A DNA stretch of 51,892 nt from Seminibacterium arietis (GTDB lineage Bacteria; Pseudomonadota; Gammaproteobacteria; Enterobacterales; Pasteurellaceae), in assembly GCF_042675725.1 (NCBI RefSeq), contig NZ_JBHTJN010000026.1, forward strand, positions 1 through 51,892, given 5' to 3'. Position numbers and translations under genes: made by a program. Under the pieces are notes generated by a model. It searched no databases, had not been told where the DNA came from, and saw only the letters and a program-made list of their open reading frames with translations. The first letter of the stretch is position 1. The number at the start of each line of letters is the position of its first letter. Positions 9,060-17,087 of the stretch are shown here, piece by piece.

Positions 9060-9088
9060 ATACTAACAACAAAGATATAGCTAGTCAA
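9060..9088 (-). promoter_or_regulatory. Candidate promoter of the recombinase operon
   Basis: On the minus strand TTGACT (9088-9083) is followed after 17 bases by TAGTAA (9065-9060), about 33 bases before the recombinase start. The -10 is weak. The -35 overlaps the right arm of a 12-base inverted repeat described separately. Confidence 0.4.
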
Positions 9089-9158
9089 AATAAATGTAAA
9101 AAAAAGTAGAGCCTTGTTTTACAAGGCTCTACCTAGATATTCTATGATTTATTTTGAC
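9084..9158. repeat. 12-base perfect inverted repeat enclosing the ssb terminator
   Basis: GTCAAAATAAAT at 9084-9095 is mirrored by ATTTATTTTGAC at 9147-9158, with the ssb terminator hairpin between them. It sits at the junction between the recombinase operon and ssb. It could be part of the terminator structure, or a recombinase-recognition or boundary site. No matching copy was found near 3.7 kb. Confidence 0.5.
9098..9132 (-). terminator. Intrinsic terminator of ssb
   Basis: The 11-base stem GTAGAGCCTTG / CAAGGCTCTAC (9106-9132) has a 5-base loop. On the minus strand it is followed by eight U residues (A run at 9098-9105). It ends ssb transcription about 45-80 bases after its stop codon. 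Confidence 0.85.
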
Positions 9159-9178
9159 AGTTTAGATATATACGTATC

Positions 9179-9673
9179 TCAAAAAGGAATATCATCGTCA
9201 AAGCTGTCTTCAGGCGTTGGAGAAAGTGACGGAGATGGCTTTGGTTGTGAATAAGATGTTGGTTGGCTGTATCCCGTTTTTGGTTGCGTTAGTTTTGTTA
9301 CGGAGCTAGGTGTATAGCCACCAGTCTGATTACGGTCAGACTTGCTATCTAACATTTGTAATACATCGCCTTGAATTTCAGTAATGTATCGATCTTGACC
9401 ATTTTGATCTTGCCATTTGCGAGTGCGGAGTCTTCCTTCTACATATACTTTTGAACCTTTATGTAAATATTCACCACAAATTTCCGCTTGACGTCGATAG
9501 AACACGATACGATGCCATTCTGTGATTTCACGACGCTCATTAGTATTTTTATCAATCCAGTTTTCACTGGTTGCTACACTAATATTAGCAACAGCTTCGC
9601 CATTTTGCATAGTTCTTATTTCAGGATCATTTCCTAAATTACCCACAATAATTACTTTATTTACTCCAGCCAT
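9179..9673 (-). CDS. ssb: Single-stranded DNA-binding protein SSB
   Basis: The product has 164 residues: an N-terminal OB fold (MAGVNKVIIVGNLGNDPEIR...), a Gln/Ser/Pro-rich flexible linker, and the acidic C-terminal tip DDDIPF that recruits repair and replication partners. It coats single-stranded DNA during replication, recombination and repair. It diverges from uvrA, and a LexA box lies between them, so it is probably SOS-controlled. The start at 9673 is supported by the canonical N-terminal sequence. Confidence 0.96.
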   Translation of the reverse strand: MAGVNKVIIVGNLGNDPEIRTMQNGEAVANISVATSENWIDKNTNERREITEWHRIVFYRRQAEICGEYLHKGSKVYVEGRLRTRKWQDQNGQDRYITEIQGDVLQMLDSKSDRNQTGGYTPSSVTKLTQPKTGYSQPTSYSQPKPSPSLSPTPEDSFDDDIPF

Positions 9674-9763
9674 AGAATCCTCTACCTAACTTTTTTCTTA
9701 TTCATAAAAATTCGTTCTATTTTGCCATTAAATAAAAAAAAGATCTATTAGTTAAATTAATTT

Positions 9764-9783
9764 TACTGGATATTTGCACAGTT
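9764..9783. promoter_or_regulatory. LexA (SOS) box shared by ssb and uvrA
   Basis: The 20-mer TACTGGATATTTGCACAGTT contains CTG-N10-CAG with the outer TACTG/CAGT of the consensus (one mismatch in CTGT). It lies between divergent ssb and uvrA, a position where both Escherichia coli and Haemophilus use LexA control. Confidence 0.75.
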
Positions 9784-9843
9784 TTTTGAAAGTATGCGAT
9801 AATGATCGAAAATCTAAAATTGTTAATAAAATAAATAGACATC

Positions 9844-12675
9844 ATGGAAAAAATTGATATTCGAGGGGCCAGAACTCATAATTTAAAAAATATTAATGTA
9901 GTCATTCCGCGTGATAAGTTAATTGTTATTACAGGACTGTCTGGCTCAGGAAAATCCTCTCTTGCTTTTGATACTTTATATGCAGAAGGGCAGCGACGTT
10001 ATGTAGAATCTTTATCTGCCTATGCCCGTCAATTTTTATCTTTAATGGAAAAACCTGATGTTGACCATATTGAAGGTTTATCTCCTGCTATTTCGATTGA
10101 ACAAAAATCTACTTCACATAATCCACGTTCAACAGTGGGAACTATCACTGAAATTCACGATTATTTGCGTCTTTTATTCGCAAGAGTAGGAGAGCCTCGC
10201 TGTCCTAATCATAATATACGACTGGCGGCTCAAACGATTAGTCAAATGGTGGATAAAGTATTGTCTCTGCCTGAGGGAAATAGAATGATGCTTTTAGCAC
10301 CTGTGATCAAAGCCCGTAAAGGTGAGCATGTAAAAATTTTGGAGCATATAGCAGCTCAAGGCTATATTCGAGCTAGAATTGATGGAGAAATTTGGGACTT
10401 ATCAGAACCACCGAAATTGGAATTGCAGAAAAAACATACTATTGAAGTGATAGTTGATCGCTTTAAAGTGCGGTCAGATTTAGCACCTCGTTTAGCGGAG
10501 TCTTTTGAAACCGCTTTGGAGTTATCTGGTGGCACAGCAATTATCGCCAATATGGATAACCCTGTTGAATCGGAATTGGTTTTTTCAGCTAATTTTGCTT
10601 GTCCACATTGTGGTTATTCTGTACCTGAACTAGAACCTCGTTTATTTTCTTTTAACAATCCTGCTGGAGCTTGTCCAACTTGTGATGGATTAGGCATTCA
10701 ACAATATTTTGATGAAAATCGAGTAGTTCAAAATCCTACTATTTCATTAGCTAGAGGAGCAGTGAAAGGCTGGGATCGTAGAAACTTCTATTATTATCAA
10801 ATGTTAATATCTTTAGCAAAACATTATGATTTTGATATTGAAAAACCTTTTGAGCAACTACCAAAAAAAATTCGCCAAATCATTTTGTATGGTTCTGATA
10901 GAGAAGAAATTGAGTTTCAATATATGAATGATCGAGGTGATGTTGTTTTACGTCGTCATGTTTTTGAGGGGATTTTAAATAACATGGCAAGGCGTTATAA
11001 AGAAACAGAATCTTTATCAGTGCGGGAGGAATTGGCAAAGAATATCAGTAGTCGACCTTGTACTGATTGTTGTGGTTCTCGTTTGCGTTTAGAAGCTCGT
11101 CATGTCTATATTGGTGAAACTAATTTACCTGCTGTATCTGAAAAAAGTATTGGTGAAGCGTTAAGTTTTATTGAAGAGCTGAAACTTTCTGGTCAAAAAG
11201 CTCAAATTGCAGATAAAATTTTGAAAGAGATTAAAGAGCGATTGCAATTTTTAGTGAATGTAGGGTTGAATTACTTATCTCTTTCTCGTTCAGCAGAAAC
11301 GTTATCTGGTGGAGAAGCTCAACGGATACGTTTAGCTAGTCAAATTGGTGCGGGATTAGTTGGTGTTATGTATGTGCTTGATGAACCTTCTATCGGATTG
11401 CATCAGCGTGATAACGAGCGATTATTAAATACATTGCTTCATTTAAGAGATTTAGGTAATACAGTCATTGTAGTTGAACATGATGAAGATGCTATTATGG
11501 CTGCAGATCATGTTATTGATATTGGTCCTGGTGCAGGGGTTCATGGTGGGCATATTGTTGCTCAAGGAACACCAAAGGAAATTATGGAAAATCCAAATTC
11601 ATTAACAGGATTATTTTTATCTGGTGCAAAGAAAATTGAAATTCCTAATAAACGAACCGCAGTTGATAGAAAAAAAATATTAAAATTGCTCGGTGCATCA
11701 GGAAATAATTTAAAAAATGTAGATTTAGAAATTCCAGTTGGACTACTAACTTGTGTAACTGGTGTTTCTGGTTCGGGAAAATCAACTTTAATTAATGATA
11801 CTTTGTTCCCACTTGCTCAACAGGCACTAAATAGAGCAGAAAATGTTAAGTTTTCTCCTTACAAAGCGATTGAAGGATTAGAGTTCTTTGATAAAGTGAT
11901 CGATATTGATCAAAGTCCTATTGGTCGAACTCCTCGATCTAATCCTGCTACTTATACAGGATTATTTACTCCAATTAGAGAGTTATTTTCTGGTGTTCCA
12001 GAATCTCGGGCAAGAGGATACAATCTAGGTCGATTTAGTTTTAATGTGCGAGGAGGTCGTTGTGAGGCTTGCCAAGGTGACGGTGTACTCAAAGTAGAAA
12101 TGCATTTTTTGCCTGATGTATATGTTCCTTGTGATCAATGTAAAGGTAAGCGTTATAATCGAGAAACCTTAGAAATTCGCTATAAAGGAAAAACTATTCA
12201 TCAAGTTTTAGAGATGACGGTTGAAGAAGCTCGAGAATTTTTTGATGCAATTCCTGCGATTGCACGCAAGTTACAAACTCTCATTGATGTTGGGTTGTCT
12301 TATATTCGTTTAGGGCAATCTTCTACTACTTTATCTGGTGGTGAAGCACAACGAGTAAAGTTAGCCACCGAGTTATCAAAGCGAGATACAGGAAAAACGC
12401 TTTATATTCTTGATGAACCTACTACGGGATTACATTTCTCTGACATAAAGCAATTGCTTGAAGTTATACATCGGTTACGGGATCAAGGCAATACAATAAT
12501 TATTATTGAACATAATTTAGATGTTATTAAAACTGCTGATTGGATAGTTGATCTTGGACCTGAAGGCGGCAGTGGAGGAGGACAAATTATCGCAACGGGG
12601 ACGCCAGAACAAGTCGCTCAAGTGGAGAACTCTCATACTGCTCGTTTTTTAAAAGCAATTTTAGCAAAAGGCTAA
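9844..12675 (+). CDS. uvrA: Excinuclease ABC subunit A
   Basis: The product has 943 residues, the normal family length. It is the DNA damage-recognition ATPase of nucleotide excision repair and works as a dimer with UvrB. It has two ABC ATPase modules: Walker A at GLSGSGKSS (about residue 31) and GVSGSGKST, with ABC signatures LSGGEAQRI and LSGGEAQRV. Zinc modules are visible as CPHC...CPTCDGLG and CEACQGDG...CDQCKGKRYN. It diverges from ssb across a LexA box. An uptake signal is embedded at 10466-10474, as is common in repair genes of naturally competent Pasteurellaceae. Confidence 0.98.
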   Translation: MEKIDIRGARTHNLKNINVVIPRDKLIVITGLSGSGKSSLAFDTLYAEGQRRYVESLSAYARQFLSLMEKPDVDHIEGLSPAISIEQKSTSHNPRSTVGTITEIHDYLRLLFARVGEPRCPNHNIRLAAQTISQMVDKVLSLPEGNRMMLLAPVIKARKGEHVKILEHIAAQGYIRARIDGEIWDLSEPPKLELQKKHTIEVIVDRFKVRSDLAPRLAESFETALELSGGTAIIANMDNPVESELVFSANFACPHCGYSVPELEPRLFSFNNPAGACPTCDGLGIQQYFDENRVVQNPTISLARGAVKGWDRRNFYYYQMLISLAKHYDFDIEKPFEQLPKKIRQIILYGSDREEIEFQYMNDRGDVVLRRHVFEGILNNMARRYKETESLSVREELAKNISSRPCTDCCGSRLRLEARHVYIGETNLPAVSEKSIGEALSFIEELKLSGQKAQIADKILKEIKERLQFLVNVGLNYLSLSRSAETLSGGEAQRIRLASQIGAGLVGVMYVLDEPSIGLHQRDNERLLNTLLHLRDLGNTVIVVEHDEDAIMAADHVIDIGPGAGVHGGHIVAQGTPKEIMENPNSLTGLFLSGAKKIEIPNKRTAVDRKKILKLLGASGNNLKNVDLEIPVGLLTCVTGVSGSGKSTLINDTLFPLAQQALNRAENVKFSPYKAIEGLEFFDKVIDIDQSPIGRTPRSNPATYTGLFTPIRELFSGVPESRARGYNLGRFSFNVRGGRCEACQGDGVLKVEMHFLPDVYVPCDQCKGKRYNRETLEIRYKGKTIHQVLEMTVEEAREFFDAIPAIARKLQTLIDVGLSYIRLGQSSTTLSGGEAQRVKLATELSKRDTGKTLYILDEPTTGLHFSDIKQLLEVIHRLRDQGNTIIIIEHNLDVIKTADWIVDLGPEGGSGGGQIIATGTPEQVAQVENSHTARFLKAILAKG

Positions 12676-12698
12676 AAGATCATATTTATTTTGGAGTA

Positions 12699-12707
12699 AA
12701 GTGCGGT
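12699..12707 (+). repeat. Haemophilus-type DNA uptake signal (representative copy)
   Basis: AAGTGCGGT. Other copies include 10466, 13896, 15495 (reverse), 23737 (reverse), 24545, 24689 (reverse), 25539, 28055 and 43159, with more inside the ccm, leu and pepB regions. The motif is also present in the Mu-like remnant. It is not seen in 1-9800. Confidence 0.9.
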
Positions 12708-12833
12708 AAGTTTTATTAGATTTATTTGAAAAAGATCTGTTATAGATGCTAATTTTTTGATACATTTAGCACAATTTTTTTCATGTTCTCTGTTGAGAGT
12801 TTTTTTTAATCTAATTTATATTGCGGAATGTTT

Positions 12834-13886
12834 ATGTTTAAAAGAATTCGAGGTTTATTTTCAAATGATCTTTCTATTGATTTAGGTACAGCAAATACCT
12901 TAATTTACGTGAAGGGGAAAGGTATTGTGCTAGATGAACCTTCAGTAGTAGCTATTCGTCAAGAACGTAACGGAGCATTAAAGAGTATTGCAGCTGTAGG
13001 TAAGGATGCAAAAATGATGCTAGGTCGTACTCCTAAAAGTATTATGGCGATTCGCCCAATGAAAGACGGTGTGATTGCAGACTTCTCAGTAACAGAAAAA
13101 ATGTTGCAATATTTTATTAAACAAGTACATAGTGGTAATTTTATGAGACCAAGTCCTCGTGTGTTGGTTTGTGTTCCAGCGGGAGCAACACAGGTGGAAC
13201 GACGTGCGATCCGAGAATCAGCTATCGGTGCAGGTGCAAGAGAAGTTCATTTAATTGAAGAGCCAATGGCTGCGGCAATCGGTGCAAAATTACCTGTTTC
13301 GACGGCTACTGGATCAATGATTATTGATATTGGTGGTGGTACAACAGAAGTCGCAGTGATAGCTTTAAACGGTATAGTGTATTCGTCATCGGTTCGAATT
13401 GGCGGGGATCGTTTTGATGAGGCTATTATTGCTTATGTTAGACGCACTTTTGGCTCAATTATTGGCGAGCCAACAGCGGAACGAATCAAACAAGAGATTG
13501 GCACAGCTTATATTCAAGAAGGCGATGAAATTAAAGAGATGGAAGTACACGGCCATAATTTAGCAGAAGGTGCACCAAGGACTTTCAGACTCAATTCACA
13601 GGATGTGCTAGAAGCAGTTCAGCAACCTTTAAATGGTATTGTTACAGCAGTGCGTACTGCACTTGAAGAATGTCAACCAGAACATGCAGCAGATATCTTT
13701 GAAAGAGGTATGGTATTAACTGGTGGTGGTGCGTTGTTGCGTAATATTGATATTTTGCTTTCTAAGCAGACTGGAGTGCCTGTAATTGTAGCAGAAGAAC
13801 CATTGACTTGTGTCGCTCGTGGCGGTGGTGAAGCATTAGAAATGTTTGATGTCCACGGTGGTGATATTTTCAGTGATGATTTTTAA
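12834..13886 (+). CDS. mreB: Rod-shape actin homologue MreB
   Basis: The protein is bacterial actin that organises lateral cell-wall synthesis at the inner membrane. Motifs: phosphate-1 DLGTANT, phosphate-2 DIGGGTTEVAVI and TGGGALLRNID. The ATG at 12834 (350 residues) is preferred over the in-frame ATG at 12828, because GGA at 12825-12827 is then about seven bases upstream; from 12828 there is no spacing. The N-terminal MFKRIRG is an amphipathic membrane anchor. It is first in mreBCD, with an uptake signal upstream at 12699 and another just after it. Confidence 0.96.
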   Translation: MFKRIRGLFSNDLSIDLGTANTLIYVKGKGIVLDEPSVVAIRQERNGALKSIAAVGKDAKMMLGRTPKSIMAIRPMKDGVIADFSVTEKMLQYFIKQVHSGNFMRPSPRVLVCVPAGATQVERRAIRESAIGAGAREVHLIEEPMAAAIGAKLPVSTATGSMIIDIGGGTTEVAVIALNGIVYSSSVRIGGDRFDEAIIAYVRRTFGSIIGEPTAERIKQEIGTAYIQEGDEIKEMEVHGHNLAEGAPRTFRLNSQDVLEAVQQPLNGIVTAVRTALEECQPEHAADIFERGMVLTGGGALLRNIDILLSKQTGVPVIVAEEPLTCVARGGGEALEMFDVHGGDIFSDDF

Positions 13887-13895
13887 TACCTATTA

Positions 13896-13941
13896 AAGTG
13901 CGGTTCTTTTTTTATAAGATTTATAAAAGAACTGCATTTTA
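13896..13941 (+). terminator. Hairpin between mreB and mreC formed with an uptake signal
   Basis: GTGCGGTTCTTTTTTTATAA pairs imperfectly with TTATAAAAGAACTGCATT. It may attenuate transcription into mreC. The structure is AT-rich, and only its left arm is a true uptake signal. Confidence 0.4.
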
Positions 13942-13956
13942 TTTCATAGTAATGCA

Positions 13957-14982
13957 ATGAAACCCATTTTTACCAAAGCTCCCTCTTTAAGCATTCGCTT
14001 AGTATTGGCGATATTTGTTTCTCTCGCCTTAATTTTATCTGATGGTCAGAATCATGGCATGATTAAATTTCGCTCTTTGCTAGAGACTTCCGTAGGTGGA
14101 CTTTATTATCTTGCTAATACGCCTCGTACTTTGTTGGATAATGTTTCTCAAAATTTAGTAGATAGCACAAAATTACAAATTGAAAATAAAGTATTGCGTG
14201 AGCAATTATTAGAAAAGAATGCGAATTTATTATTACTTGATCAATTGAAAGTTGAAAATCAACGATTACGATTGCTGCTTAATTCTCCTTTGCGAACAGA
14301 TGAATATAAGAAAATTGCAGAAATTCTAACCGCAGAAACAGATGTTTATCGTCAGCAAGTTGTAATCAATCAAGGAAAAGATGATGGAGCCTATGTTGGG
14401 CAACCAGTGATTGATGAAAAGGGACTAGTGGGACAAATTATTTCAGTAGGTCGCCATACTAGTAGGATTTTGTTGTTAACAGACGTCACTCACTCTATTC
14501 CTGTGCAAGTACTGCGAAATGACGTAAGAGTAATTGCCAGTGGTACAGGACATAGCGATGAATTAGTATTGGATAATGTACCTCGCTCTATTGATATAGT
14601 TAAGGGTGATTTATTAGTTACATCTGGATTAGGTGGACGTTTTCCTGAAGGCTATCCTGTTGCCGTTGTAGAGAACGTTTCTCGTGATGGAAAAAATTAT
14701 TTTGCGACTATTACTGCACGTCCTTTAGCCTCTATTGAGCGTTTACGATATGTATTATTGTTATGGTCTTCTAATGAAGATATGAGAAAAGTTGGGTCAA
14801 TAACGCCAGAAGAAGTGCGTGATGTTGTACGTCAAAGGCTTAGAAATCAAGGTTCAGAGATCAATAAATTGAAAAAAGAAAAAGTGACAGTTCAACCTGA
14901 AGCAACTTCTTCACAAGATGAAACAGAAACTCATATTGATCAAACTTTGCCAATGGATGTACCTGTAGAACAACTAGAATAG
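13957..14982 (+). CDS. mreC: Rod-shape-determining protein MreC
   Basis: The product has 341 residues. One transmembrane segment lies near residues 10-30, a coiled coil at about 65-110 (NKVLREQLLEKNANLLLL), then the periplasmic beta-rich domain. It is a periplasmic scaffold linking MreB to penicillin-binding proteins. The C-terminal tail after about residue 290 is charged, low-complexity and variable. It lies between mreB and mreD in the usual order. The ribosome-binding site before 13957 is weak. Confidence 0.94.
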   Translation: MKPIFTKAPSLSIRLVLAIFVSLALILSDGQNHGMIKFRSLLETSVGGLYYLANTPRTLLDNVSQNLVDSTKLQIENKVLREQLLEKNANLLLLDQLKVENQRLRLLLNSPLRTDEYKKIAEILTAETDVYRQQVVINQGKDDGAYVGQPVIDEKGLVGQIISVGRHTSRILLLTDVTHSIPVQVLRNDVRVIASGTGHSDELVLDNVPRSIDIVKGDLLVTSGLGGRFPEGYPVAVVENVSRDGKNYFATITARPLASIERLRYVLLLWSSNEDMRKVGSITPEEVRDVVRQRLRNQGSEINKLKKEKVTVQPEATSSQDETETHIDQTLPMDVPVEQLE

Positions 14983-14994
14983 CAGTTGGAAACA

Positions 14995-15489
14995 ATGGAT
15001 ATGAAGAGTCAAGTTTTTTTACAATTTTTGGTGGTTATTTGCTTGTTTATTGTTGCCATGGTACTAGAAATTTCGCCATGGCCGTTGATGTTACAAAGCT
15101 TTAAACCAGCATGGGTTGTTATGGTCTTGATGTATTGGGTTCTTGCTATACCAAGAAAAATTAGTATTGGAAGTGCATTTGTACTCGGTATTGTTTGGGA
15201 TTTAGTATTAGGTTCAATTTTGGGTATTCACGCTTTAGTGCTTTCTGTATTTGCTTATTTGATTAGTGCTAATCATTTGATAATCCGTAATCTATCTCTT
15301 TGGATGCAAAGTTTTTTAGTCATTATTTTTGTGTTTTCAATTCGTTTGAGTGTCTTTTTGATTGAACTTTTTTTACATAATGCAGATTTTAATCCACAAG
15401 AAATTTTTGGAGCAATTATGAGTGGTATTTTATGGCCATGGATTTTTCTGTTGCTCCGAAAAGTTCGTCGGCAGTTAGGATTAAGATAA
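14995..15489 (+). CDS. mreD: Rod-shape-determining membrane protein MreD
   Basis: A hydrophobic protein of about 164 residues with five to six membrane segments, including LVVICLFIVAMVLEISPWPL and FLVIIFVFSIRLSVFLIELF. It is the inner-membrane partner of MreC. The frame is open from a TTG at 14986, but ATG at 14995 (or 15001) is more likely, with TTGGAA as the ribosome-binding site. It ends mreBCD; an uptake signal (15495) follows. Confidence 0.92.
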   Translation: MDMKSQVFLQFLVVICLFIVAMVLEISPWPLMLQSFKPAWVVMVLMYWVLAIPRKISIGSAFVLGIVWDLVLGSILGIHALVLSVFAYLISANHLIIRNLSLWMQSFLVIIFVFSIRLSVFLIELFLHNADFNPQEIFGAIMSGILWPWIFLLLRKVRRQLGLR

Positions 15490-15611
15490 AACGAACCGCA
15501 CTTTGCATATTTTGGATATTCTTTGTAAACTGTCGATTTTTTTTGCATAATTTAGCGTTGTTTTTTGCATAATGTAATCACTAAAAACTATGCAAAATAA
15601 ACTGCAAAAAC

Positions 15612-15643
15612 AAAGCCCTTTAAAGTGAGTTTAAAGGGCTTTT
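15612..15643. terminator. Bidirectional terminator downstream of the methyltransferase
   Basis: AAAGCCCTTTAAA / TTTAAAGGGCTTT is a 13-base stem with a 5-base loop. It is followed by T on the plus strand, and A precedes it for the minus strand. It ends the prophage transcript. Confidence 0.8.
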
Positions 15644-15650
15644 AAATTAC

Positions 15651-16493
15651 CTAAAATTTATAGACCAAATTATCCTCATACCTAGTCTGATAGTTTAATG
15701 AAGCATTGACGCTTATCCGCTCCGCTCCCTCAAACGCCTGCCAGTTTTGCCATTTGTCGGCAACCATCGCCTCAATAAACCGCACAAACTCACTTTTGGT
15801 CGAGCTGAAGAAAATATACGGTGGTTTGGTTAAATGAATGAGCCTTAAAAAGTCAATCAGATCAAAGTAATTTTCCTGTTTGTAGCTTTCTTGTTTGGTG
15901 CAAAGATAAGGCGGGTCAAGGAGTAATAATACTTTATCTTGTTTTTGAAAACGAGGAAGCAAGGTGTGAAAACTCTCGTGGGTAATCTCTAAATTATCCA
16001 AATAACCGACCGCACTTGGGTAGTCTGTTTGGCGAATGCCGTTCCAAAAGATTTTATTGAACAGCTCATCAAGACTGCGAACCTGCTGACCGCTAAACAG
16101 TAGCCATGAAGCCACACAGTTTATGTCAATATAACCATCAACCTGTTGAATTGTTTGGATAATCTGAGCGGTTTTATCGGCATCTAGGCGTTTATTCCTT
16201 GGGGTATTCTCCCCAATAATGGCGTAAAGTTGTTGGCGTAATCGGTTGGTGTCATCAATATGATTAAGCCGCTCGGTATAGCCATCAAAATCATTGTAAA
16301 TCGCACGGGCTTGGGGTTTGAGATGTTTAGCGGTATGAGCCAATAAGCCACTACCGCCGAATACATCAATAATCGTCCAGCCTTTGCCATCATTGGGGAT
16401 ATTGTCATTAATAATTTGACTAACGTGGGTTAAAAACTGTCGTTTTTGTCCCACGAAAGGAAGAGGTGCTTGTTTGAAAAGTTGTTTTGCCAT
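15651..16493 (-). CDS. Phage DNA adenine N6-methyltransferase (Mu-like right-end gene)
   Basis: The product has 280 residues. The AdoMet-binding motif I is FGGSG at 45-49, and the catalytic motif IV is DPPY at 193-196, so it is an amino-methyltransferase of the Dam-like class. The target sequence cannot be read. In Haemophilus-type Mu-like phages such a gene takes the place of Mu mom after com. The start codon lies inside a perfect hairpin (16489-16510) that should block translation until Com acts. It would protect phage DNA from restriction. It appears intact although the prophage is deleted. Confidence 0.85.
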   Translation of the reverse strand: MAKQLFKQAPLPFVGQKRQFLTHVSQIINDNIPNDGKGWTIIDVFGGSGLLAHTAKHLKPQARAIYNDFDGYTERLNHIDDTNRLRQQLYAIIGENTPRNKRLDADKTAQIIQTIQQVDGYIDINCVASWLLFSGQQVRSLDELFNKIFWNGIRQTDYPSAVGYLDNLEITHESFHTLLPRFQKQDKVLLLLDPPYLCTKQESYKQENYFDLIDFLRLIHLTKPPYIFFSSTKSEFVRFIEAMVADKWQNWQAFEGAERISVNASLNYQTRYEDNLVYKF

Positions 16494-16510
16494 AGTGTCC
16501 TCACTATGGC
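16489..16510 (-). promoter_or_regulatory. Translation-inhibiting hairpin over the methyltransferase start
   Basis: On the minus strand GCCATAGTG-AGGA-CACTATGGC is a perfect 9-base stem with a 4-base loop. The loop AGGA is the ribosome-binding site, and the ATG start (16493-16491) is in the stem. This is the arrangement known for the mom mRNA of phage Mu, where Com protein unfolds it. A short upstream stem GCGT-CAAGA-ACGC could be the Com-binding element. Confidence 0.75.
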
Positions 16511-16546
16511 GTTCCGGCGTTCTTGACGCTCCGACACTCTATTTTG

Positions 16547-16672
16547 TTAGTTGATTTTATTTACGGTTTTGCAACGCACGCATTTAATCTCTAAATGCGT
16601 TAAGCTGCCTGCTTTTGCCAATAGTTTGTTACAGCATTTGCAGCGAATATCAGTTAATTTTTGTTGTTGCAT
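16547..16672 (-). CDS. com: Com-like translational regulator, 41 aa
   Basis: A short zinc-finger protein with RCKCC and KCVRC (Cys11, Cys13, Cys14, Cys31, Cys34), the RCxxC...CxRC arrangement of Mu Com. Its ribosome-binding site AAAGGAC precedes the ATG at 16672. It ends 53 bases before the methyltransferase start, with the inhibitory hairpin between. Mu Com binds mom mRNA and opens the hairpin; the same role is inferred here. It is shorter than Mu Com (62 residues) and lacks the C-terminal tail. Confidence 0.8.
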   Translation of the reverse strand: MQQQKLTDIRCKCCNKLLAKAGSLTHLEIKCVRCKTVNKIN

Positions 16673-16706
16673 ATAGATGTCCTTTTAAGGCATTTTTTGA
16701 TACAAT

Positions 16707-16730
16707 CCGCCTGCCTAGCTAGGTAGGCGG
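16707..16730. terminator. 24-base near-perfect palindrome after the late-gene remnant
   Basis: CCGCCTGCCTAGCTAGGTAGGCGG pairs with itself at all but one position on each arm. It lies between the late-gene remnant and com, and includes the stop codon of the remnant. It lacks a U tract, so it may be an RNA processing or protein-binding element rather than a terminator. Confidence 0.45.
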
Positions 16731-16820
16731 CATATGGCTATATGCAAGTGTGCTTTGCGTAGCTGGCATTATGGGTGTGCTTGCACCTGTAATGTCGCCG
16801 TCTTTATTTACCGTCATAGC
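16719..16820 (-). pseudogene. C-terminal remnant of a prophage late gene
   Basis: On the minus strand about 33 codons read AMTVNKDGDITGASTP... to a TAG at 16721-16719. There is no start. It follows, with a frame change, the end of the DUF3164 fragment, so it appears to be the surviving tail of the last virion gene before com. The family is not recognised; the sequence resembles tail or virion protein ends. Confidence 0.45.
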
Positions 16821-16829
16821 TAAATAGCG

Positions 16830-17078
16830 TTACGTTGTGCCTTTATTGCCACCCAGTTTTGCGCCGTATTTTTCGGCGGAAAGTTCCACAAACGCCTGAA
16901 TATCGCCAAAAATCCCGCCTTTAAAACGGCTCATTTCCACGTTTAAGGCTTTGGCTTTTTCTACCCATTCTTGCACCAGTGCATCGCGTTCTTTGTCGAT
17001 GTCTTTCACTAATTCTTCTGGGGTAAGGTTGCCTTTTGCATCTTTCCAGTAGGTTTTGCCTTCGATTACAGTTTTCAT
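16830..17078 (-). pseudogene. Truncated DUF3164 early protein of a Mu-like phage
   Basis: The first 82 residues match the N terminus of DUF3164 proteins as I know them (YWKDAKGNLTPEELVK, KALNVEMSRFKGG, FVELSAEKYGAKLGG). The family is roughly 200 residues. Here the frame ends at KGTT. In a shifted frame the expected continuation NVTLFSYDGK can still be read at about 16808-16836, followed by a stop and the late-gene remnant. This is therefore the left side of the internal deletion. Function in the phage is unknown. Confidence 0.7.
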
Positions 17079-17087
17079 TGTTTTCTC

